Assembly (NCBI RefSeq): GCF_049354825.1
Contig: NZ_CP186480.1
Span: 744,001-808,000 of the forward strand
DNA: 64,000 nt
Source of the DNA: Novosphingobium sp049354825
GTDB taxonomy: Bacteria > Pseudomonadota > Alphaproteobacteria > Sphingomonadales > Sphingomonadaceae
Direction of reading: 5' to 3'
Shown: positions 26,136-35,348 of the stretch, piece after piece
How the letters are laid out: every line of letters begins with the position of its first letter
How positions within the stretch are numbered: position 1 is the first letter of the stretch
The notes under the pieces: model-generated
The model's input: only the letters and a program-made list of their open reading frames with translations
Told to the model about the DNA's origin: nothing
Databases searched by the model: none
Program-made: the position numbers and the translations under genes

Positions 26136-27118
26136 GTCCATGCGATCCAGCAGTCGAGCAGCGCCTTGGCAAGGCCCTTGTCGATCGTTTCGGCAGCCTC
26201 CTGCGCGGCCTCCACCCAGTCCTCGAACGCGCCCGCCACGATCAACGCGGCGGCGGCGTTGAACACGACGGCGTCGCGATAGGGGCCGGGTTCACCCATC
26301 AGCAGCGCGCGCAGCGCCGCGGCGTTGTGCGCCGCATCCGCGCCGCGAAGGGCCTCTATCGGCGCCCGCGGCAAGTCTGCGTCGGACGGTTCGACCCACC
26401 CGGAAGCGACGCCACCCGGACCGACCCGGGCAATCGCGTTGCCGCCCGCGAGGCTTAGCTCGTCCAGGCCTTCTTCACCCGATACGACCATGGCCGAGCT
26501 GGTGCCAAGCCGGCTCAGCGCCTCTGCATAGATTGGCACGTAGTCGGGCCGGGCAATGCCGACGAGTTGGTGCTGCACCGATGCGGGATTGGCGAGCGGG
26601 CCCATCAGGTTGAATATCGTGCGTTGCCCGATACGGCGCCGAATCGGCATGATCCGCGCCATTGCCGGGTGGTGTTTCTGCGCGAACAGGAAGGCGATGC
26701 CGAGGTCTGCAAGGGTCGCCTCGGCAGTATCTGCCGCGCGGTCGAGGTCGAGCCCGAGTGCCTCCAGCGTGTCGGCAGCGCCTGCTTTGGAACTGGCGGC
26801 ACGATTGCCGTGCTTGGCCACCGGGAAACCGGCAGCCGCGATGACCAGCGCGACCGCGGTTGAGACGTTGAGCGTGTGGAAGCCGTCACCGCCCGTGCCG
26901 CAGACGTCGATCGCCCCGGCCGGCGCCGTAACCGGTATCATCCGCGCCCGCATTGCCCGCGCGGCGCCGGTGATCTCGGCGGCGGTTTCGCCTCGGTTCG
27001 ACAATGCGATCAGAAACGCGGCCACCGCCTGGTCTTCCATGTCGCCGTCGAGAATGGCCCCGAAAGCGGCCTCTGCCTCCCTCTCATCAAGCGGAGTAGA
27101 CGTGTCGGGAAGAGTCAC
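26132..27118 (-). CDS. trpD: Anthranilate phosphoribosyltransferase
   Basis: Joins anthranilate and PRPP. The 328 residues show the N-terminal helical domain (EAAFGAILDGDMEDQAVAAF), the PRPP-binding CGTGGDGFHTLNVST, KHGNRAASSKAGAADTLEAL and the anthranilate-site HHPAMARIMPIRR. It is separate from trpG, which it overlaps by four bases. The typical family length is about 340, so it is complete. Confidence 0.97.
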   Translation of the reverse strand: MTLPDTSTPLDEREAEAAFGAILDGDMEDQAVAAFLIALSNRGETAAEITGAARAMRARMIPVTAPAGAIDVCGTGGDGFHTLNVSTAVALVIAAAGFPVAKHGNRAASSKAGAADTLEALGLDLDRAADTAEATLADLGIAFLFAQKHHPAMARIMPIRRRIGQRTIFNLMGPLANPASVQHQLVGIARPDYVPIYAEALSRLGTSSAMVVSGEEGLDELSLAGGNAIARVGPGGVASGWVEPSDADLPRAPIEALRGADAAHNAAALRALLMGEPGPYRDAVVFNAAAALIVAGAFEDWVEAAQEAAETIDKGLAKALLDCWIAWT

Positions 27119-27729
27119 GCCGCGGCGCGATCGGGCAGCGGCCCGACCGATAGACCGCAGATCGCCAGGAAGTTTGCCAGCAAGGCGTGACCTTGCTCGG
27201 TCGCGATCGATTCGGGGTGGAACTGCACGCCGTGGATCGGTAGCGCCTCGTGGCGAAAGCCCATTACGCTGGTGCCTTCAATCCCCGGCGTCGTGCTTGT
27301 GGCATTGACGACTAGGGTCTCCGGCGTACCCTCGACGACCAGAGAATGATAGCGGGTCGCAGTGAAAGGCGAGCGGAGGCCCGCAAATACGCCGCTGCCG
27401 TCGTGGAGCACCGGGCTGGTCTTGCCGTGCATAAGCCCGCCGCGCACGACCCGGCCACCGAAATGCTGCCCGATCGCCTGATGCCCAAGGCAAACGCCCA
27501 GGAGCGGCCGCCCGGTGTCCGCGCACGCAGCGACCAGATCGAGGCTGATCCCCGCCTCATTTGGGGTGCAGGGACCGGGCGAGATGAGGAAACCGGAAGC
27601 GCCGCTATCGAGCGCCTGCGCGGCGCTGAGCGCGTCGTTGCGCACGACTTCGACCTCAGCGCCCAGTTCCATCAGGTAATGGACCAGGTTCCAGGTAAAA
27701 CTGTCGTAATTGTCGAGGACCAGGATCAT
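27115..27729 (-). CDS. trpG: Anthranilate synthase component II (glutamine amidotransferase)
   Basis: Class I amidotransferase that supplies ammonia to TrpE (it may also serve aminodeoxychorismate synthase). 204 residues: N-terminal MILVLDNYDSFTWNLVHYL, ISPGPCTPNEAG, the nucleophile elbow GVCLGHQAIG, and the catalytic His-Glu in VQFHPESIAT. It is 51 bases after the YcxB-like gene and overlaps trpD by four bases. Confidence 0.97.
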   Translation of the reverse strand: MILVLDNYDSFTWNLVHYLMELGAEVEVVRNDALSAAQALDSGASGFLISPGPCTPNEAGISLDLVAACADTGRPLLGVCLGHQAIGQHFGGRVVRGGLMHGKTSPVLHDGSGVFAGLRSPFTATRYHSLVVEGTPETLVVNATSTTPGIEGTSVMGFRHEALPIHGVQFHPESIATEQGHALLANFLAICGLSVGPLPDRAAA

Positions 27730-27780
27730 CGCAGCCGCGCCTTAGCGGCGCTTCTGCGCCGCGTCATCAATGGAAAAAGC

Positions 27781-28326
27781 CTAGCCAGCTGGAACGTCGT
27801 GATCTTCCATCACCTCGCGCAGGCGGCCCGACAGCTCGCGGTCAAGGACCCGCGTCGAGATCGCGTAGACACTTCCGCGCGGCCCCCAGGCCAGGATCAA
27901 GCGGCGGCCTTCGCGAAAGCGGCGCAGTTCTTGCCAGCGCACAAGCGAGGACCGCCCGCGCGCGGTGACGTGCATGCCGTCGCGGTCGAAGGCGTACGTC
28001 ACCGCTTCACCCACCGGGGCCAGCGCGGTCAGCTTGCGCCAGCCGTGCCGACTGCGAACCTGGCGATGCAGCCAGATGGGACCGGCGATAACGAGCGCGG
28101 CGACGCCCGCCAGGGCCGTGCTCGTCGTCGCCTCGCTACCGAACAGGTGACGTTCGTGAATGGTGGCCAGCCGCGCCGTCAGTGCCGCGGCCAGTCCGGC
28201 CGCGGCCACCGCGACCACCGGGATCAGCCACCGGCGTCCGTTGCGAACATAAGCACGGCGGACATGGGGCATGTCCTCGGGCACTAGCGTCACGGTGAAC
28301 GGCGCGATGTCGCCGTGGCCTCTCAT
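27781..28326 (-). CDS. YcxB-like domain membrane protein
   Basis: A 181-residue protein with two membrane helices (about 29-47 and 64-80), followed by a cytosolic C-terminal domain with the YcxB pattern: YAFDRDGMHVTARGRSSLVR, WQELRRFREG, then ILAWGPRGSVYAISTRVL. The family has no established function. It sits between trpE and trpG; its ATG overlaps the trpE stop (ATGA), so it is translated as part of the tryptophan operon. An in-frame extension upstream lies inside trpE. Confidence 0.8.
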   Translation of the reverse strand: MRGHGDIAPFTVTLVPEDMPHVRRAYVRNGRRWLIPVVAVAAAGLAAALTARLATIHERHLFGSEATTSTALAGVAALVIAGPIWLHRQVRSRHGWRKLTALAPVGEAVTYAFDRDGMHVTARGRSSLVRWQELRRFREGRRLILAWGPRGSVYAISTRVLDRELSGRLREVMEDHDVPAG

Positions 28327-29831
28327 TGCCCAAAGCCCGGCTCGGCTGCGATGCGCAGCGCCTCGCGCGCGGCGGCGATCAGGGCACCGGCCTTGGCTTC
28401 GCACTCCCGCTGCTCGTATTCGGGCTGGCTATCGGCGACGATGCCGGCGCCGGCCTGGACGTGCAGCATGCCATCCTTAACCACGCCGGTGCGCAGGACG
28501 ATGCAAGTATCGAGGTTTCCGTCGGGCGCGAAATAGCCGACCCCGCCGCCATAGGCGCCGCGCGCTTCGCTCTCGAGTTCGGCGATGACCTGACAAGCCC
28601 GGACCTTGGGAGCCCCGCTGACGGTGCCGGCCGGAAAACCCGCGAACACCGCGTCCAGCGCGTCGCGGCCGACAGCCAGCTTGCCGACGACGTTCGAGAC
28701 GATGTGCATGACATGGCTGTAGCGCTCGATCGTGTAGCTTTCGGTCACGGACACGCTGCCCGCTTCGGCGACGCGGCCGACGTCGTTGCGGCCGAGGTCG
28801 AGCAGCATCAGGTGCTCGGCACGTTCCTTGGGGTCGGCGAGCAGCTCGGCCTCTGCGGCTCGGTCGGCTTCGGGCGTGGGGCCGCGCGGACGGGTACCTG
28901 CAATTGGGCGAATGGTGACCTCGCCATCGCGGACACGCACAAGAATCTCGGGACTGGAGCCGGTTAGCGCGAAACCCGGCAAGTCGAGGAAGAACAGAAA
29001 CGGCGACGGGTTGATCCGCCGCAGCGCGCGGTAAAGCTGGAATGCCGGCAGGGCGAAAGGGGCGGTAAAGCGCTGTGCCAGAACGACCTGAAACACGTCG
29101 CCAGCAGCGATGTAGTCCTTTGCCGCCAGCACCATCTCCCGATAGCGGCCTGGCGCCAGCACAGGCGCAAGCACCGGCGGATCGCCGACAGGCGCGCGCG
29201 CGGCGGGGGGGACATGGTCGGCAAGCCGGCGCAGCGCACGGTCCACCCGATCTTCGGCGGCAGCGATTGCCCGTTCGGGGTCATCCCCATCGGGCCACAG
29301 CGGGGCCACGATGGTCAGCTCGTCGCCCAGGCGATCGAACACGAGGATCAGGCGGGGGCGCACGAACAGCATGTCGGGCAGACCGAGGGGTGAGGGCGCG
29401 GCGCGGGGCAGATTCTCCACCAGGCCGATGGTCTCGTAACCGAAATAGCCTACCAGGCAGGCGAGCGGCGGCAGGCCGGCAGGCAAGTCGATGCGGCAAC
29501 CCGCGGCGAGGCGCCGGAGCGCCTGGAGCGGCTCGTCCGCGCAGGGGGCGAAAGCCTGGCGGTCATGCGGCCAGCGCGCATTGATCGCAGCCTTCCCGTG
29601 CTCGGCGCGAAAGACCAGATCGGGATCGAGGCCGAGCAGGCTGTAGCGCCCGCGTACTTCGCCGCCCTCGACCGATTCGAGCAGAAAATCACCGCGGCCA
29701 GGCTCGATCAGCCGTGCTGCGGCACCGACCGGGGTCTCGGTGTCGGCGATCAGGCGGCGAACCAGCGCTGCCGGGCGCCTGGCCGCCAGTGCGGCAGTGG
29801 CGTCCCGGCGCTCCGCCGCGGCGTCGTCCAC
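28323..29831 (-). CDS. trpE: Anthranilate synthase component I
   Basis: Chorismate-utilising enzyme committing chorismate to tryptophan. 502 residues from GTG 29831. The N-terminal domain includes the Trp-feedback segment LLESVEGGEVRGRYSLLG. The catalytic domain has RPIAGTRPRGPTPEADRAAE, HLMLLDLGRNDVGRVA, SHVMHIVSNVVG and GTVSGAPKVRA. It starts five bases after the ppiD stop, with no room for a Trp-codon leader peptide or attenuator between the two genes. Confidence 0.97.
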   Translation of the reverse strand: MDDAAAERRDATAALAARRPAALVRRLIADTETPVGAAARLIEPGRGDFLLESVEGGEVRGRYSLLGLDPDLVFRAEHGKAAINARWPHDRQAFAPCADEPLQALRRLAAGCRIDLPAGLPPLACLVGYFGYETIGLVENLPRAAPSPLGLPDMLFVRPRLILVFDRLGDELTIVAPLWPDGDDPERAIAAAEDRVDRALRRLADHVPPAARAPVGDPPVLAPVLAPGRYREMVLAAKDYIAAGDVFQVVLAQRFTAPFALPAFQLYRALRRINPSPFLFFLDLPGFALTGSSPEILVRVRDGEVTIRPIAGTRPRGPTPEADRAAEAELLADPKERAEHLMLLDLGRNDVGRVAEAGSVSVTESYTIERYSHVMHIVSNVVGKLAVGRDALDAVFAGFPAGTVSGAPKVRACQVIAELESEARGAYGGGVGYFAPDGNLDTCIVLRTGVVKDGMLHVQAGAGIVADSQPEYEQRECEAKAGALIAAAREALRIAAEPGFGQ

Positions 29832-29836
29832 GGCGC

Positions 29837-31762
29837 TCAGTTGCCAGTCAGGCGATCGACGACCGCTTTTACCGCGGCCTCGTTGCGCTTGACGCCAACA
29901 TCCTTGCGCATTGCCCCTGCCAGTTCCTCGGCAAGCTCGCTGCCATGAACCTGCCCGAGCTGCTGGACGAGGCCGAGGAGCCGCGGATCGTTCGCCGCGA
30001 CTTGTCCGGGAATGACGTCATCGAGCTTGAGCACGAACCAGCCCCGATCGCCCGGCGCTCCCATGATGCGGGTCTTGCCCTTGGCCATCGCGAACATGAC
30101 CTGCACCGGCGGCGGCGGCGACGGCTTCATCGCCTGAAGCTGCTCGCGGGCGAGGTCGATGCGCTCGACCGGGGGCAGGGCGACGCCCGCCGCGGCAACC
30201 GCTGATGCCACGTCAGCGCCGCGCTTGAGCGCAGCCTCGACGCGCTGGGCGGCTTGCCGGGCCTTCGTCGCACCCTGTGCCAGCTTCCAGTCGGCGGCGA
30301 CCTGGTCGCGGATCTGCGCCAGTGGGGCTGGTGCCGCTGCGGTCAGGCGGCCGACATCGTAGATGATGAACGCCTTCCCCGGCTCGATCTCGGCGATCTG
30401 GGGCTGGCCTTCGCTTTCCATCGCGAAGGCGCTTTGAACCACGCGCGCGAGCACCGGCGGCGCACCACCGGCGCCGCCGAAAACCTTGCCATCTGCCGTC
30501 AGCGCCGGCGTTTCCTGCACCGTCATGTTCATGGACTTGGCGACATCGGTGAGCGAGGAGCCGTTATCGAAGCGTTCCTCGATCTTGGCGGTGAAGTCGG
30601 ACAGCGCGGCGCGCCGCTTATCAGCCATCAGCGCCGTGGCGAGTTCGGGCTTCGCCTGCTCAAGCGTCTTGCCGGGCTTGGCGTCAACCGCGTCGATACG
30701 AATCAGGTGCCAGCCGAGCGGGCTCCGCGCCGGTGCGGAGAGACCACCCTTGGCGGTGGCATAGGCCGCGTCGGCGACCGCGGGGGAGGCTTGGCCTGAA
30801 AGCTGCCCTTTGCTGGTCACGGATATCTTTGCGGTGGTGAGGCCCTTGGCGCTGGCAGCAGCTTCGAGCGACTTGCCGGCCGCCACTTCGGCGGCGATCG
30901 CGCGGGCGGCCGCTTCGGTCGGGACGATAAGCTGCGTCATGCGGCGCGTTTCGCTCGGCGCGTAGGCGGCCTTGTTGGCCTGGTAGCGCGCGGCAAGCTC
31001 GGCGTCGGTGGGTGCCGGCACGGCGGGAAGCGCCGCATCGGTGAACGCGGCATAGCGAATCGTTCGCGTTTCAGGCCGCTGGTAATCCGCGAGGTTGGAA
31101 CGATAGAACGCGGTCAGCGCCGCGTCGTCCGGACCGTTGGCCGGCGCGAACGCGCTCGACGGGACCAGTACTATGGCGCCCTTGCGACGTTCGGTGATCA
31201 CCGCGGCATAGCGCATCGCCGCCGACTGCGGCATCCGCCCGCCCATTTCCGCGCCGCTCAGCAACAGGCGTTGGCCAAGACCCTGCGCCATGTCGCTGCG
31301 CACCTGGGCATCGGTCAGCCCGCGCTGACGAATAGTCTGGCGGTACAGCGCTTCGTTGAATTGCCCGTCGACACCGCGGAACACCGGAATCTTTGCGATC
31401 TCGCTGTCAATCAGGCGGTCGGACGCGCGGACGCCGTGGCTTTCGCCCCAGGACAGAACTGCCAGCCGATCGACCAGTGCAGCCAAAAGCGGTTCCACGC
31501 CGCCTCCTGCAACGAACTGCTTGGCCGTCAGGCCCGGCTGGTCCTGGCGCAGGCTGTCGATGCGGTTGGACAGCGCGGTCGACAAGTCGGCCTGCGTGAT
31601 CCGCTTGGAACCGATCGTTGCGACGCGGTCGCCGCCGCCCGCAACACTGCCGAAATTGGATATATCGCCGGCAGCGAACGCGACCGCGATGACCGCAAGG
31701 AACAACAGTGTCACCGCGGCGCCAAGCTTGGAAAACATCAAGCGGCGAATAGTCTCGATCAT
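29837..31762 (-). CDS. ppiD: PpiD-like periplasmic peptidyl-prolyl isomerase/chaperone
   Basis: Inner-membrane-anchored parvulin-type folding factor acting on newly exported proteins. From ATG 31762 it has 641 residues: a short cytoplasmic start (MIETIRRLMFSKLG), one membrane anchor (about 13-32), a SurA_N-like helical chaperone region, a central parvulin-like segment (about 255-360, RRMTQLIVPTEAAARAIAAE) and a C-terminal helical region. A frame continuing 40 codons upstream has no signal anchor at its start and is rejected. It precedes trpE by five bases, so trp expression may depend on this promoter. Confidence 0.9.
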   Translation of the reverse strand: MIETIRRLMFSKLGAAVTLLFLAVIAVAFAAGDISNFGSVAGGGDRVATIGSKRITQADLSTALSNRIDSLRQDQPGLTAKQFVAGGGVEPLLAALVDRLAVLSWGESHGVRASDRLIDSEIAKIPVFRGVDGQFNEALYRQTIRQRGLTDAQVRSDMAQGLGQRLLLSGAEMGGRMPQSAAMRYAAVITERRKGAIVLVPSSAFAPANGPDDAALTAFYRSNLADYQRPETRTIRYAAFTDAALPAVPAPTDAELAARYQANKAAYAPSETRRMTQLIVPTEAAARAIAAEVAAGKSLEAAASAKGLTTAKISVTSKGQLSGQASPAVADAAYATAKGGLSAPARSPLGWHLIRIDAVDAKPGKTLEQAKPELATALMADKRRAALSDFTAKIEERFDNGSSLTDVAKSMNMTVQETPALTADGKVFGGAGGAPPVLARVVQSAFAMESEGQPQIAEIEPGKAFIIYDVGRLTAAAPAPLAQIRDQVAADWKLAQGATKARQAAQRVEAALKRGADVASAVAAAGVALPPVERIDLAREQLQAMKPSPPPPVQVMFAMAKGKTRIMGAPGDRGWFVLKLDDVIPGQVAANDPRLLGLVQQLGQVHGSELAEELAGAMRKDVGVKRNEAAVKAVVDRLTGN

Positions 31763-31887
31763 GCGCAATCCCGCAAAGCGTGTTAGTCGCCCTGGGCGGG
31801 CGCTTTGTTTCGGCGCCTTACGGCGGGGATGCCGCCGCCGCAAGCAGGCGGTCTGGCGATCGTGCCGGCGGGGTGCGCGCATGGCCT

Positions 31888-31916
31888 TTGACAGCGTCGG
31901 GCACCTCGCCTAGCAG
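31888..31916 (+). promoter_or_regulatory. Candidate promoter for tpiA
   Basis: TTGACA at 31888-31893 is a perfect -35 hexamer and TAGCAG at 31911-31916 a weak -10, separated by 17 bases. It lies 81 bases before the tpiA ATG in the 234-base divergent gap between ppiD and tpiA. Nothing else gene-like is visible in that gap. Confidence 0.4.
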
Positions 31917-31996
31917 CGCGCCGCACCGGTGATCCGACACGGATCGCGGGCGAATCTTCGCCCGGACCGGCTCAACCCAGGCGGAATAGACAAGCG

Positions 31997-32755
31997 ATGG
32001 CGCAGCAGCCCTTTATCGTCGGCAATTGGAAAATGAACGGCACCCGTCCGTTGCTGGCCGAAGCCCGCGCGATCGATCGCGGCGCCGGTCGGCGTAGCGG
32101 CGTCAGGGTCGCCCTGGCACCGCCATTCACGCTCGTGATGGCGATGGCAGAGGCGCTAGGCGAGGTCGCCGTCGGCGGGCAGGACTGCCATGCCGCACCG
32201 TCCGGCGCCCACACGGGCGACGTCTCGGCTCCGATGCTCGTCGATGCCGGCGCCCAGTTCGTGATACTCGGACACAGCGAGCGCCGGGCCGATCACGGCG
32301 AGACCGATGAGCAGGTTCGCGCCAAGGCGGACGCCGCGATCGAGGCCGGCCTGTCGATCATCGTCTGCGTCGGCGAGACCGAGGCTCAGCGCGATGCCGG
32401 CGATGCCGAGGGCGTTGTCGCGGCGCAGCTTGAAGGATCGTTGCCCGCGGCACTGCCCGAAGGCGCCAGCGAGCTTACCGTCGCTTACGAGCCGGTCTGG
32501 GCGATCGGCACCGGGCGCGTGCCAGCGGTTGCCGATGTCTCGGCGATGCATGCACGGATCCGGCAAGAACTCGTCACGCGCTACGGCGAAGCCGGCGCGG
32601 ACGTTGCGATTCTCTATGGCGGCTCGGTCAATGCAGCCAACGCGGCCGAGCTTCTGGCGGTGCCGGAAGTGGGCGGGGCACTGGTCGGCGGCGCCAGCCT
32701 GACCGCGGACAGCTTCCTCGCCATCGTCCTGGCTGCCGGGGCCGACCAGGACTGA
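31997..32755 (+). CDS. tpiA: Triosephosphate isomerase
   Basis: Interconverts dihydroxyacetone phosphate and glyceraldehyde 3-phosphate. 252 residues, standard for TIM. Catalytic residues: Lys in VGNWKMNG, His in ILGHSERR, and Glu in the loop YEPVWAIGTG; the phosphate gripper LYGGSVNAAN is also present. The order tpiA-secG-pyrG is typical for alphaproteobacteria. Confidence 0.98.
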   Translation: MAQQPFIVGNWKMNGTRPLLAEARAIDRGAGRRSGVRVALAPPFTLVMAMAEALGEVAVGGQDCHAAPSGAHTGDVSAPMLVDAGAQFVILGHSERRADHGETDEQVRAKADAAIEAGLSIIVCVGETEAQRDAGDAEGVVAAQLEGSLPAALPEGASELTVAYEPVWAIGTGRVPAVADVSAMHARIRQELVTRYGEAGADVAILYGGSVNAANAAELLAVPEVGGALVGGASLTADSFLAIVLAAGADQD

Positions 32756-32846
32756 CGCCAACGGCCGCCCTGGCGGTCCCCTGCTTGCGCCACGGCGCCG
32801 CGCGGCCTAGATGGCGCGCAAGCCTTATTCGCGGACACACTCTTCC

Positions 32847-33248
32847 ATGTCGCTGATCATCTTCTTCACCGTCGTCCAGGTCATCATCGGCCTGTCGCTT
32901 ATTGCCGTCATCCTGATGCAGAAGTCGGAAGGCGGCGGGCTGGGCGTCGGCGGCAGCCCTGCCGGCCTGATGAGCGCGCGCGGAGCGGCGGACTTCCTGA
33001 CCCGCGCGACGTCCGTGCTGGCGACGATTTTCGTCGTTCTCTCGATCGTCTTGGCGGCGCTCGCAGCAGCGCAGGGATCGGGCCGCGGTATCGATACCTC
33101 GCTCCAGCGTGGCGGCGATCCGGTCAACGCCCCGGCCGCCGCGCCGGTCGATCCGCTTGCCCCGGCCGCGCTTCCCGGCGCTACCGTGCCGGCGCCGTCG
33201 GCCAGCGGCAGCGCGCCGGCCGATCCGCTCGCCCCGGCGCAGAAGTAA
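32847..33248 (+). CDS. secG: Preprotein translocase subunit SecG
   Basis: Small membrane subunit of the SecYEG channel. From ATG 32847 it has 133 residues: helix 1 IIFFTVVQVIIGLSLIAVIL, the conserved cytoplasmic loop QKSEGGGLGVGG and the FLTRATS segment, helix 2 (about 55-75), then an Ala/Pro/Asp-rich tail of about 50 residues that is variable in the family. An in-frame start 36 bases upstream would add a non-conserved hydrophilic stretch and is not preferred. Confidence 0.93.
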   Translation: MSLIIFFTVVQVIIGLSLIAVILMQKSEGGGLGVGGSPAGLMSARGAADFLTRATSVLATIFVVLSIVLAALAAAQGSGRGIDTSLQRGGDPVNAPAAAPVDPLAPAALPGATVPAPSASGSAPADPLAPAQK

Positions 33249-33350
33249 CCGCTCTCGCGCGCCCAACCGGCGCGATTCGACCCGGATTTGTGGACATGCG
33301 CCGTTTGGCGCTTGCCCGCGCTCAACTCATGCGTTTAAGGCCCGGCTCCC

Positions 33351-34982
33351 ATGGCGCGGTATATTTTCATCACCGGCGGCGTGGTCTCCTCGCTGGGTAA
33401 GGGCCTGATGGCCGCATCGCTCGCAGCATTGCTGCAGGCGCGGGGATTTCGCGTTCGGATTCGCAAATTCGACCCTTACTTGAACGTCGATCCGGGCACG
33501 ATGAGCCCCTACCAGCATGGCGAGGTCTACGTGACCGACGACGGTGCCGAGACCGATCTCGACCTTGGTCACTACGAACGCTTTACCGGGGTCTCGGCGC
33601 GCCAGGCGGACAACATCACTTCGGGCAGGATCTACCGCGACATCATCGCCAAGGAGCGCCGCGGCGATTACCTCGGCGCAACGGTGCAGGTGATCCCCCA
33701 CGTCACCGACGCCATCAAGGACTTTGCGAAGACCGAGACCGAGGATCTCGATTTTGTGCTTTGCGAGATCGGCGGCACTGTCGGCGATATCGAGGGGCTT
33801 CCCTTCATCGAGGCGCTGCGCCAGCTCCATAACGAACTGGGCCGCGATCAGACCTGCTTCGTTCACGTCACGCTGGTGCCCTACATCGCGGCCGCGGGGG
33901 AACTGAAAACCAAGCCGACCCAGCATTCGGTCCGCGAGATGACGGGGCTTGGGATTCAGCCCGACATCCTGCTGTGCCGCTGCGAGAAGCCGTTGCCCGA
34001 CAGCGACCGCGCAAAGATCGCGCTGTTCTGCAACGTTCGCAAGGACGCGGTCATCCCCGCGCTTGACGCGCCGAGCATTTATTCGGTGCCGCTGCAGTAC
34101 CACCGCGATGGTCTGGACAGCGAGGTGCTGCGTCACTTCGGCATGACCGCCCCATTGCCGGACTTGTCGCGCTGGGACGACATCGTCGATCGCTACACCC
34201 ATCCCGAGGGCGAAGTGACGATCGGCGTCGTCGGCAAGTATGTCGGCCTCCCTGACGCGTACAAGTCCTTGAACGAGGCGCTGGTCCACGGCGGCATGGC
34301 CAACCGGGTCAAGGTCAACATCCGCTGGATCGATGCCGAGTTGTTCGAACAGGGTGACGACGAGATCGCCGCCCGGCTTGAGCCTATGCACGGCATCCTG
34401 GTGCCCGGCGGCTTCGGCGAACGCGGCAGCGAGGGTAAGATCGCCAGCGTTCGCTTCGCCAAGGAGCGCAAGGTCCCGTTCCTGGGCATTTGCCTGGGCA
34501 TGCAGATGGCCTGCATCGAGGGCGCCCGCGCCGCGGGTCACGGGCAAGCCAGCTCGACCGAGTTCGGTCAAACCGCCGAACCGGTCGTGGGCATAATTAC
34601 CGAGTGGATGGGCAAGGAAGGCCTGGAGAAGCGCAGCGTCGAAGGCGACCTTGGGGGCACGATGCGGCTCGGCGCCTATGAGGCCAAGCTGGCAGGCAAC
34701 AGCCACGTCAGCGCTATCTATGGCGGTGCCACGACCATCAGCGAACGCCATCGCCACCGCTACGAAGTCAACTCCGCATACCGCGAATCGCTCGAAAAGG
34801 ACGGTCTCGTGTTCTCGGGTATGTCGCCTGATGGTCTCCTGCCCGAGATCGTCGAGCGGCCCGACCATCCCTGGTTCGTCGGCGTGCAGTTCCATCCCGA
34901 GCTTAAGAGCCGGCCGTTCGAACCGCACCCGTTGTTCGCCGGGTTCATCGGGGCGGCGCTGCAGCAGGCCCGGCTGGTCTGA
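33351..34982 (+). CDS. pyrG: CTP synthase
   Basis: ATP-dependent amination of UTP to CTP using glutamine. 543 residues, complete. Synthase domain: FITGGVVSSLGKGLMAASLA, FDPYLNVDPGTMSPYQHGEV, CEIGGTVGDIEGLPF. Glutaminase domain: VGKYVGLPDAYKSLNEAL, nucleophile in LGICLGMQMACIEGAR, and the catalytic His-Glu in VQFHPELKSRP. It is followed by a 366-base gap with several inverted repeats. Confidence 0.98.
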   Translation: MARYIFITGGVVSSLGKGLMAASLAALLQARGFRVRIRKFDPYLNVDPGTMSPYQHGEVYVTDDGAETDLDLGHYERFTGVSARQADNITSGRIYRDIIAKERRGDYLGATVQVIPHVTDAIKDFAKTETEDLDFVLCEIGGTVGDIEGLPFIEALRQLHNELGRDQTCFVHVTLVPYIAAAGELKTKPTQHSVREMTGLGIQPDILLCRCEKPLPDSDRAKIALFCNVRKDAVIPALDAPSIYSVPLQYHRDGLDSEVLRHFGMTAPLPDLSRWDDIVDRYTHPEGEVTIGVVGKYVGLPDAYKSLNEALVHGGMANRVKVNIRWIDAELFEQGDDEIAARLEPMHGILVPGGFGERGSEGKIASVRFAKERKVPFLGICLGMQMACIEGARAAGHGQASSTEFGQTAEPVVGIITEWMGKEGLEKRSVEGDLGGTMRLGAYEAKLAGNSHVSAIYGGATTISERHRHRYEVNSAYRESLEKDGLVFSGMSPDGLLPEIVERPDHPWFVGVQFHPELKSRPFEPHPLFAGFIGAALQQARLV

Positions 34983-35298
34983 GTTCGGATGTCCTGATTT
35001 GCGACATCCAGGCGGAAGGTAAGTTATCCCATCTGTTCAGGGGCTTGCCGATAAACTTACCGAAAATGCCGCAAAACAGCTTGATTCTAACATTTCGTGT
35101 TATGTAGCTGGTGTCTATCCAGATCGGCGACGGTCCGGAGAAAGCCGGGTCGCAACCGAAACTGATGCACGGTCGTCAAAAAAGCGCCCGAAGGATAGCC
35201 TTGGCGCGGTTGCCGACCTGATCATGAGCTTGCCGGTCCTCGTCGTCTCTTGCGACCCGGACTATGAGGACACCGGCTGGGCGGCGTGCAAACGTCGC
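34983..35298. other. AT-richer intergenic region with inverted repeats, no supported gene
   Basis: Between pyrG and the hsp20 terminator. Three inverted repeats are visible: GGATGTC/GACATCC at 34987-35009 (nine-base loop, no T run, possible end-of-pyrG structure); GGTAAGTTATC at 35018-35028 with GATAAACTTACC at 35050-35061 (one bulge, 21-base loop); and TAACA-N5-TGTTA at 35088-35102. The first ~120 bases are clearly less GC-rich than the surroundings. A frame from 35224 exists but has no coding features and runs into hsp20 antisense. A small RNA or operator is possible but not shown. Confidence 0.5.
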
Positions 35299-35326
35299 GG
35301 GGGCGGAGCTGCAACGCTCCGCCCCC
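35299..35326 (-). terminator. Strong hairpin downstream of hsp20
   Basis: GGGGGCGGAGC/GCTCCGCCCCC forms a perfect 11-bp stem with a six-base loop, 23 bases after the hsp20 stop on the minus strand. No clear T run follows in that direction, so it may work as a weak terminator or a 3' stabiliser. Confidence 0.6.
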
Positions 35327-35348
35327 AACTTCATACATCGCAGACGTG

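Noticed and set aside
29832..29836. Tryptophan attenuator upstream of trpE
   Set aside because: Only five bases separate ppiD and trpE; no Trp-rich leader or terminator can fit.
34987..35009. Rho-independent terminator for pyrG
   Set aside because: The 7-bp stem is real but no T run follows, so it is listed only as an inverted repeat.
35103..35223. A known structured RNA (RNase P, 6S, SRP or tmRNA) after pyrG
   Set aside because: None of the hallmark conserved motifs of these RNAs could be found by eye.
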